The notes below the pieces were generated by a model that made no database searches, was not told the DNA's origin, and saw nothing but the letters and a program-made list of their open reading frames with translations. The position numbers were made by a program, and so were the translations under genes. A stretch of DNA of 40,819 nucleotides from the NCBI GenBank assembly GCA_039929105.1, contig JBDSRX010000084.1, positions 1 to 40,819 of the forward strand. Direction: 5' to 3'. The DNA is from JBDSRX01 sp039929105 (GTDB lineage Bacteria; Patescibacteriota; Dojkabacteria; J137). Of this stretch, positions 31,307 to 38,697 are shown piece by piece; positions within the stretch are counted from its first letter, which is position 1; each line of letters starts with the position of its first letter.

Positions 31307-32230
31307 TTAAACAGAAAGAATATATAAACTTAAGCCAACTTTTTCATCTATATCTCCACTTTTTATAGATCTATCTAAATCGAAAAGTTTTTTTAGATAT
31401 TTATTAATATCATTCAAACTGAAGTTATTCATTTTTGCTTTTAATTTTTGCAAAACAAAAGGATGCATTCCTATTTGAGAGTCTGGAATTCCATCTTTCT
31501 TTGCATGGTGGAGTAGAGCAAGATTTGATAATTCTCTTTCTAACATTGCGATAATGTATTGACCATTTTCCTCATAAGAAGAAATTTTGTAATATTCTTG
31601 CAGACATTGTTTTGGTTTTCTATTACTAAAGGCTTCTACTAATTTCCAAATATCACCAGAAACTTCAAATCCAATAATTTTATTAAATTCATCATCAGTC
31701 AGAGTTTCTTTTTTCTCGGCAGATAAATATATTGAAACTTTTTCAATTTCATTAATTAATTTCCATTTATCCAATCCTAAATTTATAACAAGATTAGTAA
31801 GTTGGAAATCGGAGAATTTAATTCCTTTCTTTTTTGCTTCAGCACTAGCCCAAGCTTTTACATCTCTATCTTTTCCTAAATCAAAAGTAAAAGAAACATC
31901 TTCTTTTTTTAATTTAAGAAAGAACTTTAGTCTTCCATCTAACTTCGATTCTTCCCAGAGGATAATATCGTATACCTTAAGTGAATCGTAGTTATCACTT
32001 AAGTAATCTAAAAGTTTTTTATTACTTGAGAGTCTTTTTAAGAAAACTATATAACTAGAAGAGAACATTCCAACTCCTTCAATATATTGAATAAAAGCTG
32101 CTGGATTATCAATTTCATTTGCGTTTAATATTTTAACTTCTTCGTTTTTATCCAAAGCTAATTTCTCAGCTTGTTTTTTAGCCATAGAATAACTCTCGAA
32201 ATTGTCTGTACCCGAAAACATCTTAATCAT
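31307..32230 (-). CDS. holA: DNA polymerase III delta subunit
   Basis: A 307-residue clamp-loader subunit. It begins MIKMFSGTDNFESYSMAKKQ, the usual start with its modified Walker-like region; KVYDIILWEESKLDGRLKFF matches the central strand, and FEVSGDIWKLVEAFSNRKPK matches the domain 2/3 hallmark (x-x-D-x-F/W-x-L-x-D/E-A). The C-terminal helices include HPFVLQKLKAKMNNFS. HolA wraps and opens the beta clamp. Its ATG shares one base with the stop of the upstream gene (TAATG), so translation is coupled. Confidence 0.88.
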   Translation of the reverse strand: MIKMFSGTDNFESYSMAKKQAEKLALDKNEEVKILNANEIDNPAAFIQYIEGVGMFSSSYIVFLKRLSSNKKLLDYLSDNYDSLKVYDIILWEESKLDGRLKFFLKLKKEDVSFTFDLGKDRDVKAWASAEAKKKGIKFSDFQLTNLVINLGLDKWKLINEIEKVSIYLSAEKKETLTDDEFNKIIGFEVSGDIWKLVEAFSNRKPKQCLQEYYKISSYEENGQYIIAMLERELSNLALLHHAKKDGIPDSQIGMHPFVLQKLKAKMNNFSLNDINKYLKKLFDLDRSIKSGDIDEKVGLSLYILSV

Positions 32231-33033
32231 TATAGTAAGTTCGCATTTATATTAAGCGTGATTATCGCTTTATCTTGCTCTAAACTCAAATCGGTAATTG
32301 TTATGTTCTGGTCTGGAGATAAGAAGTTGTAGAGTAAACTATAATCACCATCTTTTTTAGAGCTTGCTTGATTAAACAAAGACATTACAGTATTAGAAAC
32401 GAAATCATTAATAAATCCTGGTGTTCCTATCCTTTCTACTCCAGCCTTTGTGATTACTAGTTTTTTGTCTTGAACCTTTATTTCCATAACTCCATAAAGA
32501 GGATCGTCCTTAATTGTTTGATCTAATTCCCAATAAATCTTTATAATTCCTGGTTGAAGATCTACAATTGGATTTTTTAAATCTGGAACTCTTTCTCTTA
32601 ATATTGCAGTGAAAGAATTTTCATCAATACTTACTTTATTTTCTCCAACTTTTGTAATTTGTTCATTTATTTTACTTTTAGCTTCATCTGAAGTTGTTGG
32701 AGTATATTTTGGAACACTAACTCCAGCGTTTAGAAAATCTACAACACTATTCCAAATACCAGATGGTTTATTAACCGCAATAAATATCATCCCTACTATA
32801 AGAAGTAAAATTACTAATAAACCTCCACATGCAATACTTCTACACCCACAACCAGGAGCACAACCTCTGCCTCTTCTATGGTTATCTTCAAATTCATCTT
32901 CATCGTCATATCTTCTAAATTTGGTTTTATTCATTGGAAGTGGTGGTGCACTTCTAATTGTTACTTCAGGATAAGCTTCTGTACTAGATTGCCCAAAACT
33001 TGTATTATTAGTTTGCTTGGCTGGTTGATTCAT
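32230..33033 (-). CDS. Single-pass membrane protein with a juxtamembrane Cys cluster
   Basis: A 267-residue protein. Residues 1-68 are hydrophilic: Pro/Ser-rich, then the acidic RRYDDEDEFEDN, then RRGRGCAPGCGCRSIACGG with Cys at 58, 62, 64 and 69. One membrane helix lies at about 69-88. The external remainder (90-267) alternates strands and helices and ends DKAIITLNINANLL. I do not recognise a family with confidence; the outer part faintly recalls lipid-binding LmeA/DUF2993-type domains. It is co-translated with holA. An extended -10 (TGC-TATACT) precedes it. The Cys cluster on the cytoplasmic side could be a palmitoylation-like or metal site. Confidence 0.5.
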   Translation of the reverse strand: MNQPAKQTNNTSFGQSSTEAYPEVTIRSAPPLPMNKTKFRRYDDEDEFEDNHRRGRGCAPGCGCRSIACGGLLVILLLIVGMIFIAVNKPSGIWNSVVDFLNAGVSVPKYTPTTSDEAKSKINEQITKVGENKVSIDENSFTAILRERVPDLKNPIVDLQPGIIKIYWELDQTIKDDPLYGVMEIKVQDKKLVITKAGVERIGTPGFINDFVSNTVMSLFNQASSKKDGDYSLLYNFLSPDQNITITDLSLEQDKAIITLNINANLL

Positions 33034-33057
33034 AGAAATTGTGTAAGAGTTTTATTT

Positions 33058-33066
33058 AGTATAGCA
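33058..33066 (-). promoter_or_regulatory. Extended -10 promoter of the Cys-cluster protein / holA operon
   Basis: On the minus strand TGC is followed by TATACT (33063-33058). The predicted start is near 33051, about 18 bases before the ATG at 33033. Confidence 0.5.
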
Positions 33067-33093
33067 AACCGGCATTAATTTTACATATTTAGC

Positions 33094-33633
33094 ATGAAGC
33101 AATTTGTTGTATTTTTAGTAATTGGAATTTTTTTTGGTCTATTTAGTAAGTATATTCTTTCCAGTCCAGATATTTCGCCTTTAAATTTGGAGATGGTTCA
33201 GCAATTAATTACAGATAAATCAATTGGTCCCGATGACTCAAAGAAACTAGATGAAGCAATACATGAAGTAATTGATAGAGGATTAATAATTAACTATCTT
33301 TCTACGAATGCTTATTTATTAGCATTTAGTTTGCTTGCGACTGTTCTTTGTTTCTTTGTTTGTATTCACTTATTTGTAGATAAACTTTTCTTTAAAAATT
33401 TTTATGAAGGAGCTTCAATATTTATAGCAATTAGAAGAGGCTTACTTCTTTGTTTATCAATTGGTGCAATCGTTTTCTTTAAGCTTTATAAAGTAGAAAC
33501 ATATGTTTTATTTTTAGTTCCTGTTGCCGCTTTGACTATAGAAGGAGTATTTATGTTTAACTCTAAAGCAAGGCAAGCAAAGGAAGAAGTTTTACCTGAA
33601 GATTTAGAAGATTCAGACAGTGAAATAACGTAA
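33094..33633 (+). CDS. Four-helix membrane protein of unknown function
   Basis: A 179-residue protein with hydrophobic helices at about 3-22, 71-95, 111-130 and 135-156. The loop between helices 1 and 2 is polar (about 45 residues) and the C-terminal 25 residues are acidic (EEVLPEDLEDSDSE). It has no recognised family. It diverges from the Cys-cluster/holA operon with 60 bp between the starts and overlaps the convergent apbE by 21 bp, the largest convergent overlap in the window. Confidence 0.5.
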   Translation: MKQFVVFLVIGIFFGLFSKYILSSPDISPLNLEMVQQLITDKSIGPDDSKKLDEAIHEVIDRGLIINYLSTNAYLLAFSLLATVLCFFVCIHLFVDKLFFKNFYEGASIFIAIRRGLLLCLSIGAIVFFKLYKVETYVLFLVPVAALTIEGVFMFNSKARQAKEEVLPEDLEDSDSEIT

Positions 33634-34485
33634 GTCTTTGTGCTTTTTTAAATATTTCTCACCTCCAACAAAAAGAGCCGTTCCCCAAGCATCAGAATCA
33701 ATAGCTTTTTTAGCAATTACATAAACTGTTGTAAATTTATTTTCTGGTAATCCAGTCTTTGGATTTATTAAATGATGGAATTGCTTTACTTTTCTTGCCC
33801 AAGATCCACTTGAAGCGACAGACTCATCATTCAGTTCTATATATCCAATATCTTCAATAACTTCACCATTCCTGTTTCTTAAAGCTACTTTCCATATTTC
33901 ATCTTTTTCATTTTTTCCTTTTGCTCTAATATCACCACCTGCATCAATTAAAAAGTTTTCATTTACTTTTATTAACTGGTCATAAGCACAATCAATTGCA
34001 TAACCTTTTCCAACTCCTCCTAAATCTATTCTTTGAGCTTTTACTAATTTAACTTTTAATTTCTTTTTATCTAATTCAATATCTTTAAAAGAAGCCCTAG
34101 TTTTTGCCATGTTATTTACCATTTCATCTAATTTAGGGTTATCAAGTTTAGAGAAATCGTAATTCTTGTCGTATCCATATGTCTCTAAAAAATCAATAAT
34201 AGTTGGGTCAAAACATCCTTCTGTTTCATTTGCCAAGTTCAACATATATTCAATAAGCTCAAAAAACTCAGGAGTTATTTTTGTCCAATTTCCACTATTT
34301 CTATTTAAATTTGATAACTCACTATTTTCATCGAATCTTGTATATTGTTTAACAATTCGATCAAATTCATCAAACCCTTTTTCAATTGAATCTAGTATAT
34401 CAACAGTATTTTGTTTATCTTGAACCACTTTGATTGTTATCACAGTGTTCATAAAGTTTTTTTGCTTTTCGATTAGTTTAGGCAT
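33613..34485 (-). CDS. apbE: FAD:protein FMN transferase (ApbE)
   Basis: A 290-residue enzyme that transfers FMN from FAD to a Thr/Ser of target flavoproteins with Mg2+. Motifs: SELSNLNRNSG, EGCFDPT, RIDLGGVGKGYAID (152-165, the FAD-binding loop), FLIDAGGDIRAKG (178-190), FHHLINPKTG and DSDAWGTALFVGG with Asp265 as metal ligand. There is no signal peptide or lipobox, so it may act in the cytoplasm or use another anchor. No FMN-accepting partner (RnfG/NqrC) is nearby. Its start overlaps the upstream lycopene-cyclase-domain gene by 8 bp. Confidence 0.92.
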   Translation of the reverse strand: MPKLIEKQKNFMNTVITIKVVQDKQNTVDILDSIEKGFDEFDRIVKQYTRFDENSELSNLNRNSGNWTKITPEFFELIEYMLNLANETEGCFDPTIIDFLETYGYDKNYDFSKLDNPKLDEMVNNMAKTRASFKDIELDKKKLKVKLVKAQRIDLGGVGKGYAIDCAYDQLIKVNENFLIDAGGDIRAKGKNEKDEIWKVALRNRNGEVIEDIGYIELNDESVASSGSWARKVKQFHHLINPKTGLPENKFTTVYVIAKKAIDSDAWGTALFVGGEKYLKKHKDLRYFTV

Positions 34486-35161
34486 CTTCAGTATTAGTTA
34501 CAAATTCGTAAAAAGGTGCCCATAATAAACCAACAGAGAAAGCCCAGAGATATTCTTCTAAGGGAATTCCTAATATATAACTATTTAGTAAGAGATTCTG
34601 TCTATTCCATGCCGTATCTATCCAACCTGGAAAGAAAACTTGAGAAATTAAAAATAGAGCACTGATATATATAAAAGTAAATATAAGAGCACCGATAAAA
34701 GAATTTTTAAATAAGCTTCTACGAGTAAGTAGAATAAATATTAATACAACTGCTCCTCCAATAATAAAGGCATAAATATAGTATGGTTGAAAAAGTACTG
34801 CAAGGACTATCATTATCAAAGTATAAATAGCAGTAATTTTTAGGATAAATTTTCTATCTACAGATTTCTTTCTACTTAATTTTCTTTCTCTTTTACTTAG
34901 AAACATTTCGTAGCAAATAGAAGCAATTCCTCCAAATGCTATACAGAAAAAAATAGATTCAATATCGAAAATCGATGATCCAATTGTGAATTGCCCTACA
35001 GAACGAGGGTTCCAATAAAATGGAACAAATAACCATTCTAAGAAAGCAAAGGGAAGTGCTAATAAACTTCCTGTAAGCGATTCAATGACTAAATCTCTAC
35101 GTATAAGTATTAGGATAAAATCAACAATGAGTAGAACTAACGATAAAATAAAAAATTCCAT
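34478..35161 (-). CDS. Lycopene-cyclase-domain membrane protein
   Basis: A 227-residue, seven-helix protein with two internal repeats. Repeat 1 contains LFVPFYWNPRSVG followed by FDIESIFFCIAFGGIASICYE; repeat 2 contains VFFPGWIDTAWNR followed by IPLEEYLWAFSVGLLWAPFYE. The pattern P-x-W ... I/D-x-E-x-x-L/I-x-x ... YE matches the lycopene cyclase (CarR/CrtYcd) domain. No other carotenoid gene is visible, so a cyclase role is doubtful; it could act on another prenyl lipid. It is encoded just upstream of and overlapping apbE by 8 bp. It shares a divergent promoter region with sod. Confidence 0.65.
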   Translation of the reverse strand: MEFFILSLVLLIVDFILILIRRDLVIESLTGSLLALPFAFLEWLFVPFYWNPRSVGQFTIGSSIFDIESIFFCIAFGGIASICYEMFLSKRERKLSRKKSVDRKFILKITAIYTLIMIVLAVLFQPYYIYAFIIGGAVVLIFILLTRRSLFKNSFIGALIFTFIYISALFLISQVFFPGWIDTAWNRQNLLLNSYILGIPLEEYLWAFSVGLLWAPFYEFVTNTEDA

Positions 35162-35195
35162 ATTTACTAATTTACGAAAAAACGAATTATCATAG

Positions 35196-35201
35196 TATAC
35201 T
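35196..35201 (+). promoter_or_regulatory. Divergent promoter between sod and the lycopene-cyclase-domain gene
   Basis: AGTATACT at 35194-35201 is a perfect palindrome and offers TATACT as a -10 on both strands: rightward for sod (leader about 28 bases) and leftward for the 35161 gene. TTTACG at 35171-35176 is a weak -35 candidate for sod. Confidence 0.45.
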
Positions 35202-35235
35202 ATACATATATTACTTTAAATTTTATAGCTAAATT

Positions 35236-35835
35236 ATGCACACACTTCCAGCATTACCATATTCTTTCGATGCATTAGAGCCACATATTGATGCTAAGAC
35301 AATGGAGATTCATCACGATAAACATCATGCAAAATATATTGAAAATTTAAATGCAGCACTATCAGGACACGCAGATTTAGAAGCAAAAGATTTTACAACT
35401 TTACTAAAAGAAATTGATCAAGTTCCAGAAGATATTAAACAAGCAATAATTAATAACGGAGGAGGACATGCAAACCATACAATGTTTTGGGAAACTTTAA
35501 CTCCAAATAGCTCTAAAGAACCTATAGGAGAATTAAAAGAAGCAATAAATTCTGCATTTGGAAGTTTTGAAGATTTCAAAACAAAATTTGCTGATGCTGC
35601 AACAAAGAGATTTGGAAGTGGATGGGCATGGTTAGTAGTAAAAGATGGAAAACTAGAAATATCTAGTACAGCAAATCAAGATTCTCCTTTAATGACAGGG
35701 CAAAAACCAATTCTAGGTTTAGATGTTTGGGAACATGCTTATTATTTAAACTATCAAAACAAAAGACCAGACTATATTACAGCTTGGTGGAATGTAATTA
35801 ATTGGGACAAAGTTAATGAATGGTATTTAAATTAA
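35236..35835 (+). CDS. sodA: Superoxide dismutase, Mn-type of the Fe/Mn family
   Basis: A 199-residue enzyme that dismutates superoxide. Metal ligands are in place: His26 (MEIHHDKHH), His81 (GGGHANHTMFW), Asp163 and His167 (LDVWEHAYY). GGGHANH and the Gln148 in ANQDSP are features of Mn-type enzymes; Fe-types have Ala/Gln near position 77. Length is typical. There is no signal peptide, so it is cytoplasmic. It stands alone and diverges from the lycopene-cyclase-domain/apbE pair. Confidence 0.95.
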   Translation: MHTLPALPYSFDALEPHIDAKTMEIHHDKHHAKYIENLNAALSGHADLEAKDFTTLLKEIDQVPEDIKQAIINNGGGHANHTMFWETLTPNSSKEPIGELKEAINSAFGSFEDFKTKFADAATKRFGSGWAWLVVKDGKLEISSTANQDSPLMTGQKPILGLDVWEHAYYLNYQNKRPDYITAWWNVINWDKVNEWYLN

Positions 35836-35852
35836 ATTATCAACCTTGTGAT

Positions 35853-35888
35853 GTCATTGCGAGGAGCGAAGCGACGTGGCAATCTCAT
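35853..35888. repeat. GTCATTGCGAGGAGCGAAGCG-type repeat
   Basis: GTCATTGCGAGGAGCGAAGC then GACGTGGCAATCTCAT. ATTGC pairs with GCAAT and the inside is itself semi-palindromic. Very similar repeats are scattered in many unrelated bacterial genomes. It lies 17 bases after the sod stop. Confidence 0.7.
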
Positions 35889-35916
35889 AAGGTTTTAACT
35901 TCAGTATTCTTCTTTC

Positions 35917-35940
35917 GTACTTTTTATAACTAAAAAGTAC
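35917..35940. terminator. Perfect 10-bp hairpin after sod
   Basis: GTACTTTTTA and TAAAAAGTAC pair fully around a TAAC loop. The T-run is inside the stem and not after it, so terminator function is possible but not classic. Confidence 0.45.
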
Positions 35941-35950
35941 TGCAAAAAGT

Positions 35951-36009
35951 TCTGAGTAATTAATAAGCCGCAAGCCATGAACTTGGAAGTGCGTCATTAA
36001 TTACTCAGA
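35951..36009. repeat. 14-bp inverted repeat with a 31-base loop, upstream of tsaD
   Basis: TCTGAGTAATTAAT at 35951-35964 pairs exactly with ATTAATTACTCAGA at 35996-36009. The loop holds AAGCCGCAAGCCATGAACTT, more GC-rich than its surroundings. It ends 65 bases before the tsaD -10. It could be a structured RNA, a terminator for sod, or a mobile-element remnant. Confidence 0.6.
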
Positions 36010-36073
36010 CTCATCATAAAAGATAAACCCGCTTGTCAGTTATCCTTTACAGTAAGGAGGTATGACGTTTTTG

Positions 36074-36082
36074 TGTTATAAT
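36074..36082 (+). promoter_or_regulatory. Extended -10 that predicts a leaderless tsaD mRNA
   Basis: TGT followed by TATAAT (36077-36082). Exactly seven bases after the last T is the A of the ATG at 36089. Confidence 0.65.
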
Positions 36083-36088
36083 AACTGA

Positions 36089-37225
36089 ATGAATTTATCA
36101 GATTTAAAACAAAATTTAATACTAGCGATAGACACTTCTTGTGACGAAACTTCTGTTGCAGTTGTTAAAGGAAATAAAGTTATTTCTAATCTTTTGCCTT
36201 CACAAATAGACTTACATAAACAATATGGTGGAGTAGTTCCTTCAATTGCAAAATTAGCCCATCAAGAAAGAATAGATTCCGTTGTTACCGAAGCTTTAAA
36301 GAGAGCAAAAGTTCAACCAGATAGTTTAGACGCAATTGCCGTAACTCAAGGTCCAGGACTTGCCATAGCTCTAGAAATTGGTATAAAAAAAGCTAAAGAG
36401 TTAGCAGAAAAATATAATAAACCTTTAATTGCAGTAAATCATATGGAGGGTCATTTACTTTCGGGGTTAGCTCAGAGAAATCCGAAATTCGAAATTCGAA
36501 ATTCAAAATCTTTGAGAATTCCTGCTTTGGGTGTATTGGTTTCTGGTGGACACACAGAGTTAGTTCTAGTGGAACAAGTGGGGATCTATAAGAAAATAGG
36601 TGAAACACTAGATGACTCGTGCGGAGAGTGCTTCGATAAATGTGGAAGACTTTTAGGTTTAGGCTATCCTGCTGGACCTGTAATTTCTAAGTTTGCAAAA
36701 GAACATAGAAAAAATATTTCTCTTGAAATTATACATAAAAATACTAGTACATTAGTAAAAGGAGTTAATACAAAAACAAAGAAAGAATATTTACTTCCGA
36801 TTGCTATGGCAAATTCTGGAGATTTGAACTTTAGTTATTCAGGATTAAAAACTGCTTTTAGAGATTTAGTTTCAAAACTGGGAACAGAAAATATTAATAG
36901 TGAAGTTACAAAAGATATTTGTGTTGTTTTTGAACAAGCAGCTTTAATGCAAATCATTTTCAAATTAAAAACTGCAATAAAAAAGTATCAACCAAAAGAA
37001 ATTCTTTTAGGTGGTGGAGTTATTGCAAGTGCTAGATTAAGATCATTAGTCCGAGAAATTGCAAAAGAAAATAATATTGAAGTTAGATCTCCTTTCTCAA
37101 ATAAATTAACTGGAGATAATGCAGCTATGATTGGAGTTACAGCAAACTTTCAAATAAATCAAAATAGAGGAGTCTTTACAAAAGATTTCGAGAGTATTGA
37201 TAGACAACCAAATTTAACTTTCTAA
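36089..37225 (+). CDS. tsaD: tRNA N6-threonylcarbamoyltransferase TsaD (Kae1/YgjD)
   Basis: A 378-residue protein that, with TsaB/TsaE, makes t6A at position 37 of ANN-decoding tRNAs. Motifs: LAIDTSCDETSVAVV near the N-terminus, GGVVPSIAKLAHQERI, TQGPGLAIALEIG, the metal site NHMEGH (His118/His122), VSGGHTEL, DDSCGECFDK, GLGYPAGP, and LGGGVIASARLR with TGDNAAMIG near the C-terminus. It is about 40 residues longer than usual. One added stretch, residues about 130-141 (NPKFEIRNSK), lies between the HMEGH helix and the VSGGHT strand and is repeat-derived; another insertion, about residues 210-235, contains HKNTSTLVKGVNTKTKKEYL. The enzyme core is intact. Confidence 0.95.
   Translation: MNLSDLKQNLILAIDTSCDETSVAVVKGNKVISNLLPSQIDLHKQYGGVVPSIAKLAHQERIDSVVTEALKRAKVQPDSLDAIAVTQGPGLAIALEIGIKKAKELAEKYNKPLIAVNHMEGHLLSGLAQRNPKFEIRNSKSLRIPALGVLVSGGHTELVLVEQVGIYKKIGETLDDSCGECFDKCGRLLGLGYPAGPVISKFAKEHRKNISLEIIHKNTSTLVKGVNTKTKKEYLLPIAMANSGDLNFSYSGLKTAFRDLVSKLGTENINSEVTKDICVVFEQAALMQIIFKLKTAIKKYQPKEILLGGGVIASARLRSLVREIAKENNIEVRSPFSNKLTGDNAAMIGVTANFQINQNRGVFTKDFESIDRQPNLTF
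36478..36510 (+). repeat. GAAATTC repeat copy inside tsaD
   Basis: AAATCCGAAATTCGAAATTC followed by GAAATTCAAAATC. It contains three GAAATTC units and closely resembles the arm at 20869. It adds residues 130-141 to TsaD in frame. Confidence 0.7.
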
Positions 37226-37227
37226 GG

Positions 37228-38019
37228 TTATTGAGGTGTGAAAGTTGTTAGTCTTTCTTCTTTATCCAGTGCATGTATAACAATTCTATATCTAGAACTG
37301 TATTGTCTCAATTCACCTAAACTTTTTGCAGACTTTGCAAAACTTCCAACTACTTTAGGGAGATTTGTATAATTACCTTGTAAGAATACATATTCTATAG
37401 GTACTATTTCTTGTCTCTCTCCAAATCTTGCAGTGCTCACATATATTTCCATAGGTTCGATTACAATGGATTCGTTTTTAATTTCCAAAGTGAAATCATC
37501 TTGAATGTGATGTCCAATATCAATTTTCCAACTATGGTTTCCTCTAGCTAAAAATAAAGAATCCGAAACAATTAAAAAATCTTTGAACTTTTTTTCTGTA
37601 AGAATGTAATCACTTAAAACATCAATTGTGAAATGTTTTCTATTTATAGTTGTTTCTAAACTCATAGGTCTTTTCTTAACAACCGAGTTAGATTTTCTAT
37701 CAACTACGAGTAAATTCCCGATTTCTCCTTCGAAAACCTCATCTAAAATAAATGGTTGATACTCTCCATTTGTCATATCAATTAATTCTATATGTTGAGA
37801 TAAAAATTCTAAGTATTCTTTTTTTATAAAAAGTGGAATTCCAACTTGACCACGATTAAATCTATAAGCAGAACTATTTAAGATATTGGGATTTAATTCG
37901 TTATAGAAAGTATTTACGAAATAAGAAATTTCTGCAGCAGTAGTATCGTCAATTTCTACGAGTGTTTTTATTTTTAATTCCGATGTACCAAAAGGTATTC
38001 GGCATATAAAATAGGTCAT
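37228..38019 (-). CDS. ApbE-like protein without the catalytic motifs
   Basis: A 263-residue protein that I first could not place, but it aligns by eye along most of ApbE from this same window. FYNELNPN...SSAYRFNRG corresponds to YTRFDENSELSNLNRNSG. KKEYLEFLSQHIELIDMTNG then EYQPF corresponds to TPEFFELIEYMLNLANETEG then CFDP. KHFTIDVLSDYIL corresponds to KGYAIDCAYDQLI, and DFLIVSDSLFLARGNHSWKI to NFLIDAGGDIRAKG...IWKV. The FAD loop GG-x-GKGY and the DAGGD motif are lost, and the metal Asp region is not recognisable. It is probably a binding or regulatory paralogue. It converges with tsaD, two bases apart. Confidence 0.5.
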   Translation of the reverse strand: MTYFICRIPFGTSELKIKTLVEIDDTTAAEISYFVNTFYNELNPNILNSSAYRFNRGQVGIPLFIKKEYLEFLSQHIELIDMTNGEYQPFILDEVFEGEIGNLLVVDRKSNSVVKKRPMSLETTINRKHFTIDVLSDYILTEKKFKDFLIVSDSLFLARGNHSWKIDIGHHIQDDFTLEIKNESIVIEPMEIYVSTARFGERQEIVPIEYVFLQGNYTNLPKVVGSFAKSAKSLGELRQYSSRYRIVIHALDKEERLTTFTPQ

Positions 38020-38040
38020 TTTAAAAATCGGCTAAATGTG

Positions 38041-38046
38041 TATAAT
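38041..38046 (+). promoter_or_regulatory. -10 box of the pilN/pilO-like operon
   Basis: TATAAT with a predicted start near 38053 and a leader of about 48 bases to the ATG at 38101. It lies in the divergent space shared with the ApbE-like gene. Confidence 0.5.
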
Positions 38047-38100
38047 GAAAATAACTAATGTCATTTTAAATTAAAAATAGAAATTTAAGTAACTAATCTC

Positions 38101-38667
38101 ATGGCAAAGTCAGTAACTTTTAACTTATTAAAACCACTACAACCTCCTAAGACAGCTTGGGATAAGATTTATGACTGGATTGTTGATAAAGCAAGAATTG
38201 TAGTTTTAATTACAATTCTCTTAATTGCAGCAGCATTCGTTGCAAAAGTTATAGTAGATACAGACGCAAAAAATAAGAACAAGCAAATAGATGCTTTAAC
38301 GCAGAGATTAGGATTTTATAGCGCAGAAGTTGAACCAAGGTTAAGACTTCTTGCAATAAAGACTGAATTTTATTCTACGATTTGGAACAAATCTTCAGCT
38401 TATTCAGCAGTTATAAAAGAAGTTTATTCTTATGTAGATAATCCAGGAGCAGATTTAACAATAAAAGCAGGAGATGGAAAAATTTCAATATTTGGTACAG
38501 AAGATTTAAATTTACTTAGAAACTTAGAAGAATCTTTAAGAAACTCTCCAACATTTACTTCTGTAACATTTGGTAGTTTGTCTATAGATGGTTCAGATCT
38601 ACAAGATTCTAAAGGGGAATATTCTGTCTCGGCAGAAATTAAAGATACAAAAAGAACACAATTATAA
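38101..38667 (+). CDS. PilN-like type IV pilus assembly membrane protein
   Basis: A 188-residue bitopic protein. A short cytoplasmic N-terminus includes VTFNLLKP, comparable to the I-N-L-L motif with which PilN binds PilM. One membrane helix spans about 32-52, followed by a helical stretch (KNKNKQIDALTQRLGFYSAE) and a small alpha/beta domain at about 100-180 with repeating strands (DLTIKAGDGKISIFG). That is the PilN/GspL-C layout. The next gene is PilO-like, supporting the assignment. PilM, PilB, PilC and pilins are not in the window. Confidence 0.6.
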   Translation: MAKSVTFNLLKPLQPPKTAWDKIYDWIVDKARIVVLITILLIAAAFVAKVIVDTDAKNKNKQIDALTQRLGFYSAEVEPRLRLLAIKTEFYSTIWNKSSAYSAVIKEVYSYVDNPGADLTIKAGDGKISIFGTEDLNLLRNLEESLRNSPTFTSVTFGSLSIDGSDLQDSKGEYSVSAEIKDTKRTQL

Positions 38668-38697
38668 TCAAAGATAAAAAAAATATAATCAACTATA

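Noticed and set aside
36054..36088. AAGGAGG followed by an ATG and an 8-codon frame ending at TGA just before tsaD
   Set aside because: The distance from AAGGAGG to the ATG is one base, too short for a working Shine-Dalgarno, and the tsaD -10 box lies inside this frame.
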